From: Cyanobacteriota bacterium
GTDB taxonomy: Bacteria; Cyanobacteriota; Cyanobacteriia; Pseudanabaenales; Pseudanabaenaceae
Direction: 5' to 3'
Length of the DNA stretch: 39,950 nt
Assembly (NCBI GenBank): GCA_025356295.1
Contig: JANXUJ010000064.1
Location: 1 to 39,950, forward strand
Shown here: piece by piece, positions 9,901-18,215 of the stretch
Layout of the letters: the number at the start of each line of letters is the position of its first letter
How positions within the stretch are numbered: position 1 is the first letter of the stretch
Translations under genes and position numbers: made by a program
The notes under the pieces: model-generated
The model's database searches: none
The model's input: only the letters and a program-made list of their open reading frames with translations
Told to the model about the DNA's origin: nothing

Positions 9901-10216
9901 AATTTAATTTGTTAATTGTATCGGGAAGTTCTAAATATGCATGTAAGCGAGTTTGAACTTGTTCCGTACCTTTGCTAAGCAGTTGATAAGAAAGCTGTTT
10001 AATCGCATCATGACCATTCCGAAAAGATAGCCAACCAATCAGTCCGACTATCCCAAAAGTACTCACCAAAAATGGCACAATTATCACTGAGCTTAAAGGG
10101 ATTTTCCATCCTTTAAGCCCCAGACAAACTGTAGACTCGTAGTTGTTACTAATCACTCCTGCGGCAGTTGTCACTACAGTCGGTCTCAAAGCAGAAGGCG
10201 GCGGTGTGATTTTCAT
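6992..10216 (-). CDS. Hybrid sensor histidine kinase (dCache-HAMP-PAS-HisKA-HATPase-REC)
   Basis: 1074 residues. Order of parts: membrane helix at about 42-64; an extracytoplasmic dCache-like sensor at about 70-355; second helix at about 368-388; HAMP at about 389-440; coiled coil; PAS at about 480-600; HisKA with His624 in NMSHELRTPLNG; ATPase with the N box (LINLFGNAVKF), G1 (ADTGVGID) and G2 (GTGLGLPI); receiver at about 864-980 with acceptor Asp913 (LLDMVMP); and a helical tail of about 90 residues common in cyanobacterial hybrid kinases. It probably senses an extracellular small molecule and passes phosphate His to Asp inside the same protein. No DNA-binding partner is adjacent; the ligand is unknown. 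The DUF2887 gene follows with no gap. Confidence 0.93.
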   Translation of the reverse strand: MKITPPPSALRPTVVTTAAGVISNNYESTVCLGLKGWKIPLSSVIIVPFLVSTFGIVGLIGWLSFRNGHDAIKQLSYQLLSKGTEQVQTRLHAYLELPDTINKLNSHSIDLGQINFADEQNAQKHFWKQLQSFPQISNIYMATISGQYIGARRIQNKLAVENSTTTYMTDESGRLQTILLPKKGFELSDRPWYQTMSKAKQDTWSEVYTDLITGEPAITAIKPLYTSNREVDGVLGVSILLGDINLFLQKTKVSDRGQTFIVEPSGKLVATSNLDVSISRLDNKSERILATQSQDELTRTVAARLKDEPNQSSDQSSNQVQQSVIIFRGEPYFLQVSKLSDTYGLRWRIVIVVPASDFMSQIMDNTRSTILLCLLALGLVTIFGIMAARRISRPIAQLSLASQAIAAGNLDQKVEHSCLVKELAILASSFNQMSRQMQKSHTRLEEYSHLLMQKVDERTQALQQEILEHEFTEAALRESEEKFAKAFRSSPDGMALICTETRKHVDVNDKWTEITGYSREEAIGTNPTDLNLWVDLEERDHMLAIIELEGRVSNFEVRFMTKSGKEITSLVSSESIELNGQVFAICAIKDISDRKLAEKELQSAKEVADMANRAKSEFLANMSHELRTPLNGILGYAQILKRSYDPQKHREGLEIIQRSGEHLLTLLNDILDLSKIEAKKLELNPNEFELPKLLQSITDMFRLQVSDKDVQLVYQPLTSLPTTMYGDEKRLRQVLINLFGNAVKFTDRGNVSLSVSALPCKLTKSYKVRFAIADTGVGIDPDKLEDIFLPFQQVGDRARRYSGTGLGLPICQKIVEMMGGQLQVTSTLNQGSTFWFEIELTEVLNHSLPTDSRTIAGYLGDRRKILIVDDKIENRMVLSDLLTPLGFIVAEAINGEDCLTQAKIFDPDLILLDMVMPHLDGHETTKQLRQLPMFQKTAIIMVSASAFHQDRHLSLEVGCNAFIAKPIEPDTLFYTMRSLLNLEWQYEDLQIANNIFNRDIMAIAQPMISPSNCILEKLIQLARMGDILAIQDEVILLQESDRAFSPFASQILDYAHGFQIKQIREFLTSFLQEL

Positions 10217-10325
10217 GGTTACTCAATTGTTCTCTATTCAGCATTCTTTTATCTTCTCAATTTGACACAACAAATTTTGCTAGGTTTTAACATTTTGAAA
10301 TAGAGAACGATGTGAATTATACTTG

Positions 10326-11855
10326 TTATTCAAATCCAAGTCTTCTCAAAACTAGTCGGCGACTTTGCCATACTTGTGTTTCTTGGGGTGATATTTGGAT
10401 GGCTTTATCATAGGCAACGATCGCTTCTTCTAGCTGTCCCATCCCACTGAGGGCATTACCGCGACTGTACCAAGCAAAATGATCATCAGGATTGATCTCT
10501 AAGGCTCGATCATGACTAGCGATCGCCTCTTCATAAAGCTCTAGTTTGTTAAGCACCAGTCCACGATGATTCCAAGCATAATAATCATCGGGACGAATTT
10601 CTAAAGCTTGGTCATAGCTGGCGATCGCTTCGGTATAGTTTCCCCATTGCTCAAGAGCTTTGGCGCGGCTATACCAAATTTGATGATCAAGAGGTTTGTA
10701 CTCTAGAGCGTGATCATAACTAGCGATCGCTTCGCCATAATTGCCGATGCTCTCAAGGGCATAGGCGCGACTGAACCAGCCCTGCACATAGTCTGGTTTG
10801 AGCGCTAGCGCTTTTTCGCAATGCTCGATCGCTTCTTCATATTTGCCGAGAACGCTGCAAACTAAGCCTTTACCACCATAAGAATAGTGATAATCAGGTT
10901 TGTGTTTTAAGGCGAGGTTATAACTATTGATCGCCTCTTCATAGCGCCCCAACATACTTAGTGAAGTGCCAAGATTATGCCATGCTGCATAAAAATCTTC
11001 TTTATAGGCGATCGCCTGACGATAGTTCTCGATCGCTTCTTCATGATGCTCAGACAGGTCTAAAGCAACGGCGCGGTTATACCAAGCCAGATGATTATTA
11101 GAGCGAATCTGTAAAGCCAAGTCGCAATTGGCGATCGCTTCAGAACAACGATTGCCAGCCACTAATAAACCGCCTTGCTCTAGTAATAAATCAATGCGTC
11201 GCTCAGAAATCAACGGCTGAGCCGCAATTAGCTTTTGTAAGTCTTCGTATTTGTGATCGCGCTCTTGTTCGCTAATTTGGGCATAAGCTTCATAGCGATC
11301 GCCACTGACCCAGCGAAATGTCTCCTGCCGCAGCAGCTCCATATCAGTAGGAAACTCAAATACTTCAACTGAATTGTCAAAAAATTCAGGATAGCTATTA
11401 ATAAAAAACTTTAGGGCAAATAAAGGTAATAGAAATACAAAGCAAATTGGAAAATGCTCTTTTAGCTTGGATTGTAATAGACTCAGATGAGCGAGAGGGC
11501 GGGGGAAATGTTCTAGCTTTTGGGCTAATGCACGATCATCAATATTTTTAATTTTATTTTCTAAAAACTCTTCAATACCTGTGACAAATAGCAGGTTCGC
11601 ATCATGCAAATCTGTTTGATTGACAAACATTTCATAAAAATCGGCAATTGGGCGATCAAGCCTTAATGTATAAATTTTTTGAGGAGATACGTCTGTTTTT
11701 GTTCTCTTGATAATTTGCTCTCCTTCGGTAGGTGAACAACGTACAAAAAACATGCCAAATTCTTGCTTTTTTCTTAATAAGCCTAATAGAGCCTGATATT
11801 CTGCCTCTGGATTTTTTAGAGCGTCCTTATCCCAAACGTTTCCAGCGTATTTCAT
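10326..11855 (-). CDS. TPR protein with ATPase-like N-terminal domain
   Basis: 509 residues. Residues 1-200 (EFGMFFVRCSPTEGEQIIKR, then ICFVFLLPLFALKFFI) resemble an N-terminal domain seen in many cyanobacterial repeat proteins, with the look of a degenerate nucleotide-binding fold. No good Walker A is visible. From about residue 230 to the end there are eight TPR units of 34 residues, with the pattern W..(R/L)G..L...G.YEEAI..YD.AL...PD. The repeats suit a protein-protein scaffold. The EAIA positions of many units are encoded by GCGATCGC, so HIP1 sites fall at roughly 102-bp steps. It is separated by 109 bases from the divergently placed start of the kinase gene downstream; no partner is evident. 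Confidence 0.85.
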   Translation of the reverse strand: MKYAGNVWDKDALKNPEAEYQALLGLLRKKQEFGMFFVRCSPTEGEQIIKRTKTDVSPQKIYTLRLDRPIADFYEMFVNQTDLHDANLLFVTGIEEFLENKIKNIDDRALAQKLEHFPRPLAHLSLLQSKLKEHFPICFVFLLPLFALKFFINSYPEFFDNSVEVFEFPTDMELLRQETFRWVSGDRYEAYAQISEQERDHKYEDLQKLIAAQPLISERRIDLLLEQGGLLVAGNRCSEAIANCDLALQIRSNNHLAWYNRAVALDLSEHHEEAIENYRQAIAYKEDFYAAWHNLGTSLSMLGRYEEAINSYNLALKHKPDYHYSYGGKGLVCSVLGKYEEAIEHCEKALALKPDYVQGWFSRAYALESIGNYGEAIASYDHALEYKPLDHQIWYSRAKALEQWGNYTEAIASYDQALEIRPDDYYAWNHRGLVLNKLELYEEAIASHDRALEINPDDHFAWYSRGNALSGMGQLEEAIVAYDKAIQISPQETQVWQSRRLVLRRLGFE

Positions 11856-11972
11856 GACTCTCCAAATTGACTGAATACTCTAGCCAATCATACCAAATGT
11901 CAGCTAACGTAAATAGTAACTAGCTATGCTAGTTATCGAGATGATGTAGTCCCCAGACGTTAGGAAAAGTTA

Positions 11973-12932
11973 ATGAGCGATCGCTTAATTCGCGCTATTG
12001 CCGCCAATGGTAGAGTCAGAGTCGTTGGCGTAAGTATCACCAACTCGATCAATGAAGCCCATCGCCGTCATCACTTGTCGCCTGTGGCGATCGCCGCACT
12101 CGGACGCACCATGAGCGCCAGCTTGCTGCTTGCTTCAAGCATGAAACAGCCGCAAGCGCGAGTAAACGTGAGAGTGGCTGGTGATGGAGCGCTAGGACTG
12201 GTATATGCAGATGCTGGCTTTGATGGGACTGTGCGTGGCTTTGTCTCCAATCCTGACTTAGATTTGCCCACGCTTGCGGATGGTAGTCAAAATGTTGCTG
12301 AAGCGATCGGGGCAATTGGATTTCTTAAAGTTTTGCGAGATGTTGGCTATGGTGAACCCTATAACAGCACTGTTGAGCTAGTCTCAGGCGATATTGCTGA
12401 AGATATGTCTTGGTTTTTGGCAACTTCTGAGCAAACTTATTCCAAATTAATTCTTACTGAAGTAGTCGATCCTGATTTCACCAATTCTGATCTTATCAAT
12501 AATGAGACCCCAGTTAAAATCGCCGCAGGGCTGTTATTACAAATCATGCCTAAGGCAGCTTTACGAGCCGCAAAAACATCAAATTCCTCTCCAGAAGATT
12601 TGCTCAGGCAACTAGAATTAAAAAGCGATCGCCCTAAATTTACAGATTTGCTAATGCAGGGCAAAGCGATCGAAGAAGTGATGACCGAACTCTTTGCTGA
12701 CTTAGATATCGAAATCTTGCCGCTGAGTAAAGATGTGCATTTTAATTGTCATTGCTCTCTTGATCGAGTGCTAGCCGCGATGAAATTATTTGGTGAAGAT
12801 GATTTGCGATCAATGATTGCTGAAGATAAAGGTGCTGAAGCAACTTGTCATTTTTGCGGTGAAGTCTATCGAGCCACCACTGATCAGCTAAGTGAGCTAT
12901 TACTCGAATTACAAGTCGCGGCGCAAGCATAG
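11973..12932 (+). CDS. hslO: Redox-regulated chaperone Hsp33
   Basis: 319 residues, in the normal range. The N-terminal fold (RVVGVSITNSINEAHRRH) and the C-terminal zinc/redox switch are both present: CHC at Cys259 and Cys261, and CHFC at Cys292 and Cys295, the CxC...CxxC pattern of HslO. When oxidised the cysteines release zinc and the protein becomes an ATP-independent holdase (established for the family). The start has AGGAAAAG about 4 bases upstream of ATG. It is followed by mtnP after 73 bases on the same strand. Confidence 0.95.
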   Translation: MSDRLIRAIAANGRVRVVGVSITNSINEAHRRHHLSPVAIAALGRTMSASLLLASSMKQPQARVNVRVAGDGALGLVYADAGFDGTVRGFVSNPDLDLPTLADGSQNVAEAIGAIGFLKVLRDVGYGEPYNSTVELVSGDIAEDMSWFLATSEQTYSKLILTEVVDPDFTNSDLINNETPVKIAAGLLLQIMPKAALRAAKTSNSSPEDLLRQLELKSDRPKFTDLLMQGKAIEEVMTELFADLDIEILPLSKDVHFNCHCSLDRVLAAMKLFGEDDLRSMIAEDKGAEATCHFCGEVYRATTDQLSELLLELQVAAQA

Positions 12933-13005
12933 TTCGACCTCTCTATCAAACCTGCTAATTTCACTTCTCTAATTTCACTTCTAAAACTATAAAAACTTAA
13001 AAGCT

Positions 13006-13881
13006 ATGACAGTTAACGCCCAAATTGGCATCATTGGCGGCAGCGGACTTTACAAAATGTCGGCGCTGACCGATATTCAAGAAGTTAATATCGACACTCC
13101 TTTCGGCAAAACTTCAGATGTATTTATCTATGGCAAATTATCAGGTACACCTGTATTATTTCTAGCCAGACATGGGCGATCGCATCATTTGCTTCCATCC
13201 GAAGTTCCCTATCGCGCCAATATCTATGCCATGAAAAGTTTGGGTGTGGAATACATCATCTCTGCTTCAGCAGTTGGCTCCTTACAAGAATATGCCAGAC
13301 CACTTGATATAGTCCTTCCCGATCAATTTATTGATCGCACCACCAGCCGTACCGCCACCTTTTTTGGACAGGGAATAGTTGCTCATGTTGCTTTTGGTGA
13401 GCCGATTTGCAAGTCGCTGCTATCAGTAGTCGCCTCGGCTGCGGAAGCTGTAGATTTAGGTCGGAACAAAGTCCATAAGGGCGGTACTTACATCTGCATG
13501 GAAGGACCAGCTTTCTCCACTAAAGCTGAGTCACTGCTCTATCGCAGTTGGGGTGCAAAGGTAATTGGCATGACCAATCTTACTGAGGCAAAGCTAGCGC
13601 GTGAAGCCGAAATCGCCTATGCCACGATCGCACTCGTCACTGACTATGACTGCTGGCACGATGATCATGAGAGCGTGACTGTGGAAATGATCATTCAAAA
13701 TCTGCAAAAAAATGCCCTGAATGCTCAACAAGTAATTCAAAATGCCGTGGCAAAAATCGCCGCTAATCCGCCCAAATCTGAAGCACATCAAGCTCTAAAA
13801 ACTTCGATCTTGACTGATTTGAGTCAAGTATCTGACGCGAGCCGCGATCGCCTAAAAGTGATTTTACAAAAATATCTGTAA
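13006..13881 (+). CDS. mtnP: S-methyl-5'-thioadenosine phosphorylase
   Basis: 291 residues. It shows the phosphate-binding start [11 protein letters not shown], the [19 protein letters not shown] segment, the SASAVGSL motif, and the [12 protein letters not shown] and [12 protein letters not shown] motifs of the MTAP branch of the purine phosphorylase family. It cleaves methylthioadenosine from polyamine synthesis to adenine and methylthioribose-1-phosphate, feeding methionine salvage. No other salvage genes are adjacent. The C-terminal 25 residues are less conserved in character. Confidence 0.93.
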   Translation: MTVNAQIGIIGGSGLYKMSALTDIQEVNIDTPFGKTSDVFIYGKLSGTPVLFLARHGRSHHLLPSEVPYRANIYAMKSLGVEYIISASAVGSLQEYARPLDIVLPDQFIDRTTSRTATFFGQGIVAHVAFGEPICKSLLSVVASAAEAVDLGRNKVHKGGTYICMEGPAFSTKAESLLYRSWGAKVIGMTNLTEAKLAREAEIAYATIALVTDYDCWHDDHESVTVEMIIQNLQKNALNAQQVIQNAVAKIAANPPKSEAHQALKTSILTDLSQVSDASRDRLKVILQKYL

Positions 13882-13957
13882 TCTCACCAACGTCAAAAAA
13901 TAAAATAAAAAATCATGAGCGAATCGATCAAGGATGAGTGACGCTGTGGGTAAGCGC

Positions 13958-13991
13958 GTCCGTCAAGGGGTTCACTGCCCCGCTGATGGAC
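13958..13991. repeat. Imperfect palindrome at the edge of the IS remnant
   Basis: GTCCGTCAAGGGG (13958-13970) can pair, with mismatches and one bulge, with CCCCGCTGATGGAC (13978-13991) around TTCACTG. IS200/IS605 elements are bounded by such subterminal imperfect hairpins, so this may be the left end; a transcription terminator for the minus-strand gene is the alternative. Bases 13882-13957 hold no gene that I can see. Confidence 0.4.
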
Positions 13992-14133
13992 AATTATCTT
14001 TGCTTTTAGAACTAATTTTCAAACTGCGTATCAATTCTCTCAGCACTTCAGTTTTACCTCTTTCTGTCTGGTCACAATAAGATTCAAGTAGGTTAAATTC
14101 TTGATCTGCAAGCTGAAAAGTTATTTTTTTCAT
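13972..14133 (-). CDS. Small ribbon-helix-helix (CopG/Arc-like) regulator
   Basis: 53 residues from the ATG at 14133: MKKITFQLADQEFNLLESYC, then a helix-turn-helix-like REL/LRELIRSLK. A short N-terminal strand (KKITFQL) followed by two helices is the ribbon-helix-helix pattern. A longer frame reaches up to 14208 but would read through the operator palindrome, so the inner ATG is preferred. It sits back to back with the remains of tnpB, sharing a 31-base start region that contains a perfect 7-bp palindrome, so it probably represses itself and once repressed tnpB. It could also be described as an orphan antitoxin; no toxin is adjacent. Confidence 0.7.
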   Translation of the reverse strand: MKKITFQLADQEFNLLESYCDQTERGKTEVLRELIRSLKISSKSKDNCPSAGQ

Positions 14134-14140
14134 TGTGATA

Positions 14141-14159
14141 TACCATTTATTTAATGGTA
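14141..14159. promoter_or_regulatory. Palindromic operator between RHH gene and tnpB remnant
   Basis: TACCATTTATTTAATGGTA is a perfect 7-bp inverted repeat (TACCATT / AATGGTA) with a 5-base spacer. It lies 8 bases upstream of the minus-strand RHH start (14133) and 5 bases before the plus-strand ATG (14165) of the tnpB remnant. The position suits an autoregulatory site for a dimeric ribbon-helix-helix repressor controlling both divergent genes. Confidence 0.6.
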
Positions 14160-14164
14160 CAATT

Positions 14165-14297
14165 ATGTCATAATAACAGCTTAATAAATACAAATTACGC
14201 CCAAGCAAAGCCCAAATTTATCAGTTTGATGAGTGGCTAAACTTGTTGCGTATGCAGTACAACTATAGGCTTGCAGAGAGGTTTAACTGGTATGAGT
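14165..14297 (+). pseudogene. 5' fragment of an IS200/IS605 tnpB
   Basis: The frame reads ATG TCA TAA TAA, then about 40 residues matching the N-terminus of cyanobacterial TnpB/OrfB proteins: YKLRPSKAQIYQFDEWLNLL, then MQYNYRLAERFNWYESTR. The family equivalent is a YxYRxYP start followed by YNxxLxxRFDWWExxR. Two stop codons follow the start, and everything after about 14297 is the antisense of recJ; the frame closes at 14372-14374. No RuvC catalytic part remains, so it is dead. The last 15 bases overlap the recJ 3' end. Confidence 0.75.
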
Positions 14298-16565
14298 CCA
14301 CTCGTCACAAAAGGTGGTTAATTGACGGTCAAAAAACTGTTGCTGAAATGCTAGTTCATTCGCTGCTTGGATAAAGTGTTTTGTAGTTGGGGATGCATGA
14401 GATAGAGCAGGACTTATGCGAATAGTTTGTTCTTGTTCGTTAACTTGCACCGCGTAACCATGTTGCTGAAGTTCATCAAAGCCAATCTGTAAGACAGCTT
14501 GATTAGCGATCTTTAACTTGGCGATTAGTTGCGATCGCTTGATTTCTTTCCCAGTCCGACTCAGATATTTGGCAATTCCCACCAAAGTTTGCCATGCGAT
14601 CGCACCATTAATCTGTTCAGGTTTTGCATAAACAAGCGTGATCGCTTGCTCCGTGCCATTGAGCAATATATTCAAGTCTTGCCAAGTTTGCGGACAGCGA
14701 TCGCAGATCGTTGCTGAGAGATTTTTATCAAGTTCGCTATGGTCATGTCCACGCAAATCGACAATATTCAGGTTTGGATGAGAACTATTAATAAATGGCG
14801 TGGCAAGAGATGGTAAATCCGCCATGAGCGGCGAACTCTTAGCCTGAAAATCGATGAGTCGCACATCATAACGGCGGTGAAAAGTATTATCGACTAACTC
14901 AACCACGACATCGCAAACAGTATCAGGCAACTCATAACGATAATGTCCCCACCAATCGCCATAAATCTGATGTCCAGAGCGATCGCTCAATGTATATTCG
15001 GTTTTGATATATTCGACTTTCTGTCTCTTTTTATTGAGAATATTTGCATGTGATGTTTCCGAAAAAATACAATCACGAAGTAATAATCTCGGATAAGGAT
15101 TACCCATGCCAAAAGGGTCTAGCTGTTTAAACTCGTTAAACAAATCCATGTTCAAGTCAGGTATTTCTACTTCTAAATCAATCGTGATCGCCTTACTTTG
15201 CAACTCACCATATTGACTCCAAAATCGCTGATCGATCGCCTCGGCGAGAATAGATAGATTCTCTATAGGCAAACTCAAACCACCCGCTAGAGGATGCCCA
15301 CCAAAGCTAGTTAATAGATGTTCTTGACCTTTTAGCAGTTCATAGAGATTTATCCCTTCGAGCGATCGCGCACTGCCTTTAGCAACTCCATCGTCTACCG
15401 TACAGAGAATAGTCGGACGACCATATTCAGCGACTACCTGCCCCGCCACTAAGCCCAAAATTCCCACCGACCATTGGGGATCAGCCAATACAATAATTCC
15501 TGTCGTAGACAGATCGAGGAGTTTTACTTTTGCCTGAACCTGTTTAAATACTTTTTTCTGTAATGCTTTGCGCTGCGTATTAGCAAGTTCGGTCTGTTCG
15601 ATCAGAGATTTGCATATTTTTTCGTCACGCGTGGTGAGAAGTTCCACACATTTTCGGACATCACCCCAAATCCGACTGACCGCATTAATGCGCGGTGCGA
15701 TTCCAAAACTAATATCAATTGGGCGATCGCCTGCTCTTTTACATTGCTCCAATAACAAACGCACACCGAGGCGTTTTTTTTGCCGCAATACGGCAATTCC
15801 CTTTTGAGCAAGATAGCGACAGTCACCCCTAAGACTCACCAAATCAGCAACTAAGCCAATCGCCACCAAATCCAATAAATCTTCTAACGGTTGTTGTGGA
15901 ACTTCGGGCAGAGTTTCATACAAAGCTTCCATTAGTTTATAGGCAACTGCCACGCCTGATAGATGGAATAATGGATGCTCATTGGCAAAATAACGTGGAT
16001 TGATAATCGCCACTACAGGCGGACGCATATCAGGCAAAGTGTGATGATCGGTAACAATCACATCAATTCCTAATTCATGAGCATAATTTAGCGCCTCTAA
16101 ACTGGTACTGCCCGTGTCACAAGTCACGATTAATTTTAAAGATTTATCTAGAGATTCACCTTGCGATCGCAACTCATCTAAGCCTCTAACCGATATGCCA
16201 TGAGACTCCTTTAAGCGATCAGGAATATAAAAAAACAAGCGATCACCCTGCACAAAAAACTGCCCTAAGCCTTCCCACAATACCGATGTCGCTGTGATTC
16301 CATCGGCATCAAAATCCCCCCATATAGCGATCGTTTCGCCTTGTTCATAGGCTTGCTGGATACGGGCGATCGCCTGTGACATTTCTGGAAAAGCAAAAGC
16401 GCTAGTCGGTTGATAAGCTTCTATCGATAAAAATGCTGCAACTTGCTCAGGTGCAGTTATCCCTCTCTGAACAAGTAGTCGCGCTGCAAACTTGCCCACT
16501 TTTTCACTTAACCAAGTCGGCGGCTCATCAGCTTTTAGAATCTGCCAATTTGTTTCAGTTTTCAT
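14283..16565 (-). CDS. recJ: Single-stranded-DNA-specific exonuclease RecJ
   Basis: 760 residues from the ATG at 16565 (a TTG seven codons upstream is possible). The phosphoesterase core shows motif I (IWGDFDADGITAT), VTCDTGS, the DHH motif (IVTDHHTLPD), INPR and the DHHA1 region (GSARSLEGINLYELL, with FGGHPLAGGL). RecJ degrades 5' ends of single-stranded DNA in RecF repair and mismatch repair. A long C-terminal extension, common in cyanobacteria, follows. The final residues (about DEWTHTS) are antisense to the tnpB fragment, so the native C-terminus was probably trimmed and re-ended by the insertion; the catalytic part is untouched. It is divergent from lnt across 53 bases. Confidence 0.92.
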   Translation of the reverse strand: MKTETNWQILKADEPPTWLSEKVGKFAARLLVQRGITAPEQVAAFLSIEAYQPTSAFAFPEMSQAIARIQQAYEQGETIAIWGDFDADGITATSVLWEGLGQFFVQGDRLFFYIPDRLKESHGISVRGLDELRSQGESLDKSLKLIVTCDTGSTSLEALNYAHELGIDVIVTDHHTLPDMRPPVVAIINPRYFANEHPLFHLSGVAVAYKLMEALYETLPEVPQQPLEDLLDLVAIGLVADLVSLRGDCRYLAQKGIAVLRQKKRLGVRLLLEQCKRAGDRPIDISFGIAPRINAVSRIWGDVRKCVELLTTRDEKICKSLIEQTELANTQRKALQKKVFKQVQAKVKLLDLSTTGIIVLADPQWSVGILGLVAGQVVAEYGRPTILCTVDDGVAKGSARSLEGINLYELLKGQEHLLTSFGGHPLAGGLSLPIENLSILAEAIDQRFWSQYGELQSKAITIDLEVEIPDLNMDLFNEFKQLDPFGMGNPYPRLLLRDCIFSETSHANILNKKRQKVEYIKTEYTLSDRSGHQIYGDWWGHYRYELPDTVCDVVVELVDNTFHRRYDVRLIDFQAKSSPLMADLPSLATPFINSSHPNLNIVDLRGHDHSELDKNLSATICDRCPQTWQDLNILLNGTEQAITLVYAKPEQINGAIAWQTLVGIAKYLSRTGKEIKRSQLIAKLKIANQAVLQIGFDELQQHGYAVQVNEQEQTIRISPALSHASPTTKHFIQAANELAFQQQFFDRQLTTFCDEWTHTS

Positions 16566-16618
16566 GTTTTGAGGCTTTGCATCCAAGACATAATATTACA
16601 AAGATTAATTGGCTTTTT

Positions 16619-18184
16619 ATGCAAAACTTGCAAAATCTCCTATTTGCAGCAATCGGTGGCGTACTAATGGGGTTAACTCCCGCCCCATTTGGTCATTGGT
16701 GGTTAGCATGGATAGCGCTGATTCCGCTTTGGATGCTTGCTCAAAAGCTAAAAGTCAAAGATGCGATCGCCATGGGAGCGATGTGGGGACTTTGCTATCA
16801 CGGTATGGCGCTATTTTGGATCACCAGCGTCCATCCGATGACATGGATGGGCGTGCCTTGGTGGAATAGCTTCGCGATCGCCACAATAGTTTGGTTGCTG
16901 ATCACAGGATGGGGAGCCGTATTATCAGGCTTGTGGGCGGGCGGTATGGCTTTGTTAACGCCGCGCCTGAATGTCACCAGTCGAGTGATTATTGCTTGTG
17001 CGATGTTTAGCGGGTTAGAAATAGTTTGGAGTTGGGGTCCTCTTTATTGGACATCACTTGGTTATACCCAGAGTCCTCATGATTTATTGCTGCTGCAAAT
17101 CAGTCGCCTTTCTGGTCAACAAACGATGACGGCAGCCATCGTAACCGTGAATGGATTATTAGCCGAAACTTTATTGCAAAAAACTTGGCGCGATCGCCCT
17201 ATGTTTTTTAAACTTTTTAAGCAATGGCGATATGCGATCGCGGCAATTTCATTATTAAGTGCGATCGCGATTTATGGTGGGTGGGAGATGAATAGCGATC
17301 GCATGGCTAGCACCAATGAACAAGCAATCAAAGCGGGAATTATTCAGGGTAACTTCCCAAATGCACTGAGTGTGCAACCCAGAGGTTGGGAAATCGCCGT
17401 CAATAACTACACTAAGGGCTATGAGAAGCTAGCGCAAGCAGGAACAGAAATGATCGTTACTCCTGAGACCGCGATCTCTTTTCTTTATCCCGACTATGAC
17501 CCTCGCCGAGAACCATTTGATCGGATAGTCGAGAAATATCGCGTTCCCGTCTGGCTCGGCAGCTTTGGCAGAACTCGTAACCAAAATGCTGAAGACCCAA
17601 ATAACTATACAAATAGTCTATTTCTAATTGATGGCTCTAATAAAATTTTTGGTCAATATGACAAAGTTCGGCTTGTGCCAGTGGGTGAATATATTCCATT
17701 TAAAGCAATCTTAGGAAGTCTGATTAAACGCCTGTCACCTCTCAAAGGAGAAGTCGAAGCAGGATTAAGTGAGCAACTTGTGGATACACCTTGGGGACGC
17801 TTCATCGTGGGCATTTGCTATGAATCTGCCTATCCCGCCAACTTCCGCTTTCAAACCGCCGCAGGTGGCAAATTAATTCTATCTGCTTCTAATAACTCTC
17901 ACTTCGCATCTTATATGTCAGCCCAACACCATGCTCAAGATGTGGCAAGAGCCATTGAAAGCGATCGCTGGGCAGTTAGGGCAACTAACACAGGTTATTC
18001 GGGCTTTGTCGATCCCAATGGGCGCACGATTTGGCTTTCAGATGTGAATACTTATGAGACTCATGCAGAGACGGTTTATTTACGAACTACCAAGACTCTG
18101 TATGTACTATGGGGCGATTGGTTGACACCTTTGCTCTGTATTACCAGCATTGCTATTTATGCCAAGTATCGTTTCAAAACATAA
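16619..18184 (+). CDS. lnt: Apolipoprotein N-acyltransferase
   Basis: 521 residues from the ATG at 16619 (MQNLQNLLFAAIGGVLMG). The frame is open further upstream, but that part is antisense to recJ and carries no family signal. About six N-terminal membrane helices are followed by the carbon-nitrogen hydrolase domain with the catalytic Glu (VTPETAIS, near 283), Lys (YDKVRLVPVGEYIPF, near 348) and Cys (GICYESAYP, near 400), then a final helix. It transfers the third acyl chain to lipoproteins in the plasma membrane. A strong hairpin follows directly. Confidence 0.92.
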   Translation: MQNLQNLLFAAIGGVLMGLTPAPFGHWWLAWIALIPLWMLAQKLKVKDAIAMGAMWGLCYHGMALFWITSVHPMTWMGVPWWNSFAIATIVWLLITGWGAVLSGLWAGGMALLTPRLNVTSRVIIACAMFSGLEIVWSWGPLYWTSLGYTQSPHDLLLLQISRLSGQQTMTAAIVTVNGLLAETLLQKTWRDRPMFFKLFKQWRYAIAAISLLSAIAIYGGWEMNSDRMASTNEQAIKAGIIQGNFPNALSVQPRGWEIAVNNYTKGYEKLAQAGTEMIVTPETAISFLYPDYDPRREPFDRIVEKYRVPVWLGSFGRTRNQNAEDPNNYTNSLFLIDGSNKIFGQYDKVRLVPVGEYIPFKAILGSLIKRLSPLKGEVEAGLSEQLVDTPWGRFIVGICYESAYPANFRFQTAAGGKLILSASNNSHFASYMSAQHHAQDVARAIESDRWAVRATNTGYSGFVDPNGRTIWLSDVNTYETHAETVYLRTTKTLYVLWGDWLTPLLCITSIAIYAKYRFKT

Positions 18185-18211
18185 AAAAGGGACGCGAAGC
18201 GTCCCTTTTTT
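18183..18211. terminator. Bidirectional intrinsic terminator between lnt and the response regulator
   Basis: A perfect 13-bp stem AAAAAAGGGACGC / GCGTCCCTTTTTT closes on GAA (18196-18198). It has T-runs on both strands and serves the convergent genes on either side. Apex GC-GAA-GC. Confidence 0.9.
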
Positions 18212-18215
18212 ACGA

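Larger units (their letters stand above)
13958..14297. mobile_element. Degenerate IS200/IS605-type element (tnpB remnant plus RHH gene)
   Basis: The segment holds, in order, an imperfect hairpin (13958-13991), a minus-strand ribbon-helix-helix gene, a palindromic operator, and the plus-strand 5' end of a tnpB-like gene that runs into the 3' end of recJ and stops being recognisable at about 14297. No tnpA is present. The layout suggests an IS605-family element whose right part, including most of tnpB and the right end, was lost on or after insertion beside recJ. Boundaries are estimates. Confidence 0.6.

Noticed and set aside
16433..16618. Longer N-terminus for lnt
   Set aside because: The extra 62 codons are antisense to recJ and lack membrane or family character; the ATG at 16619 matches the usual start.
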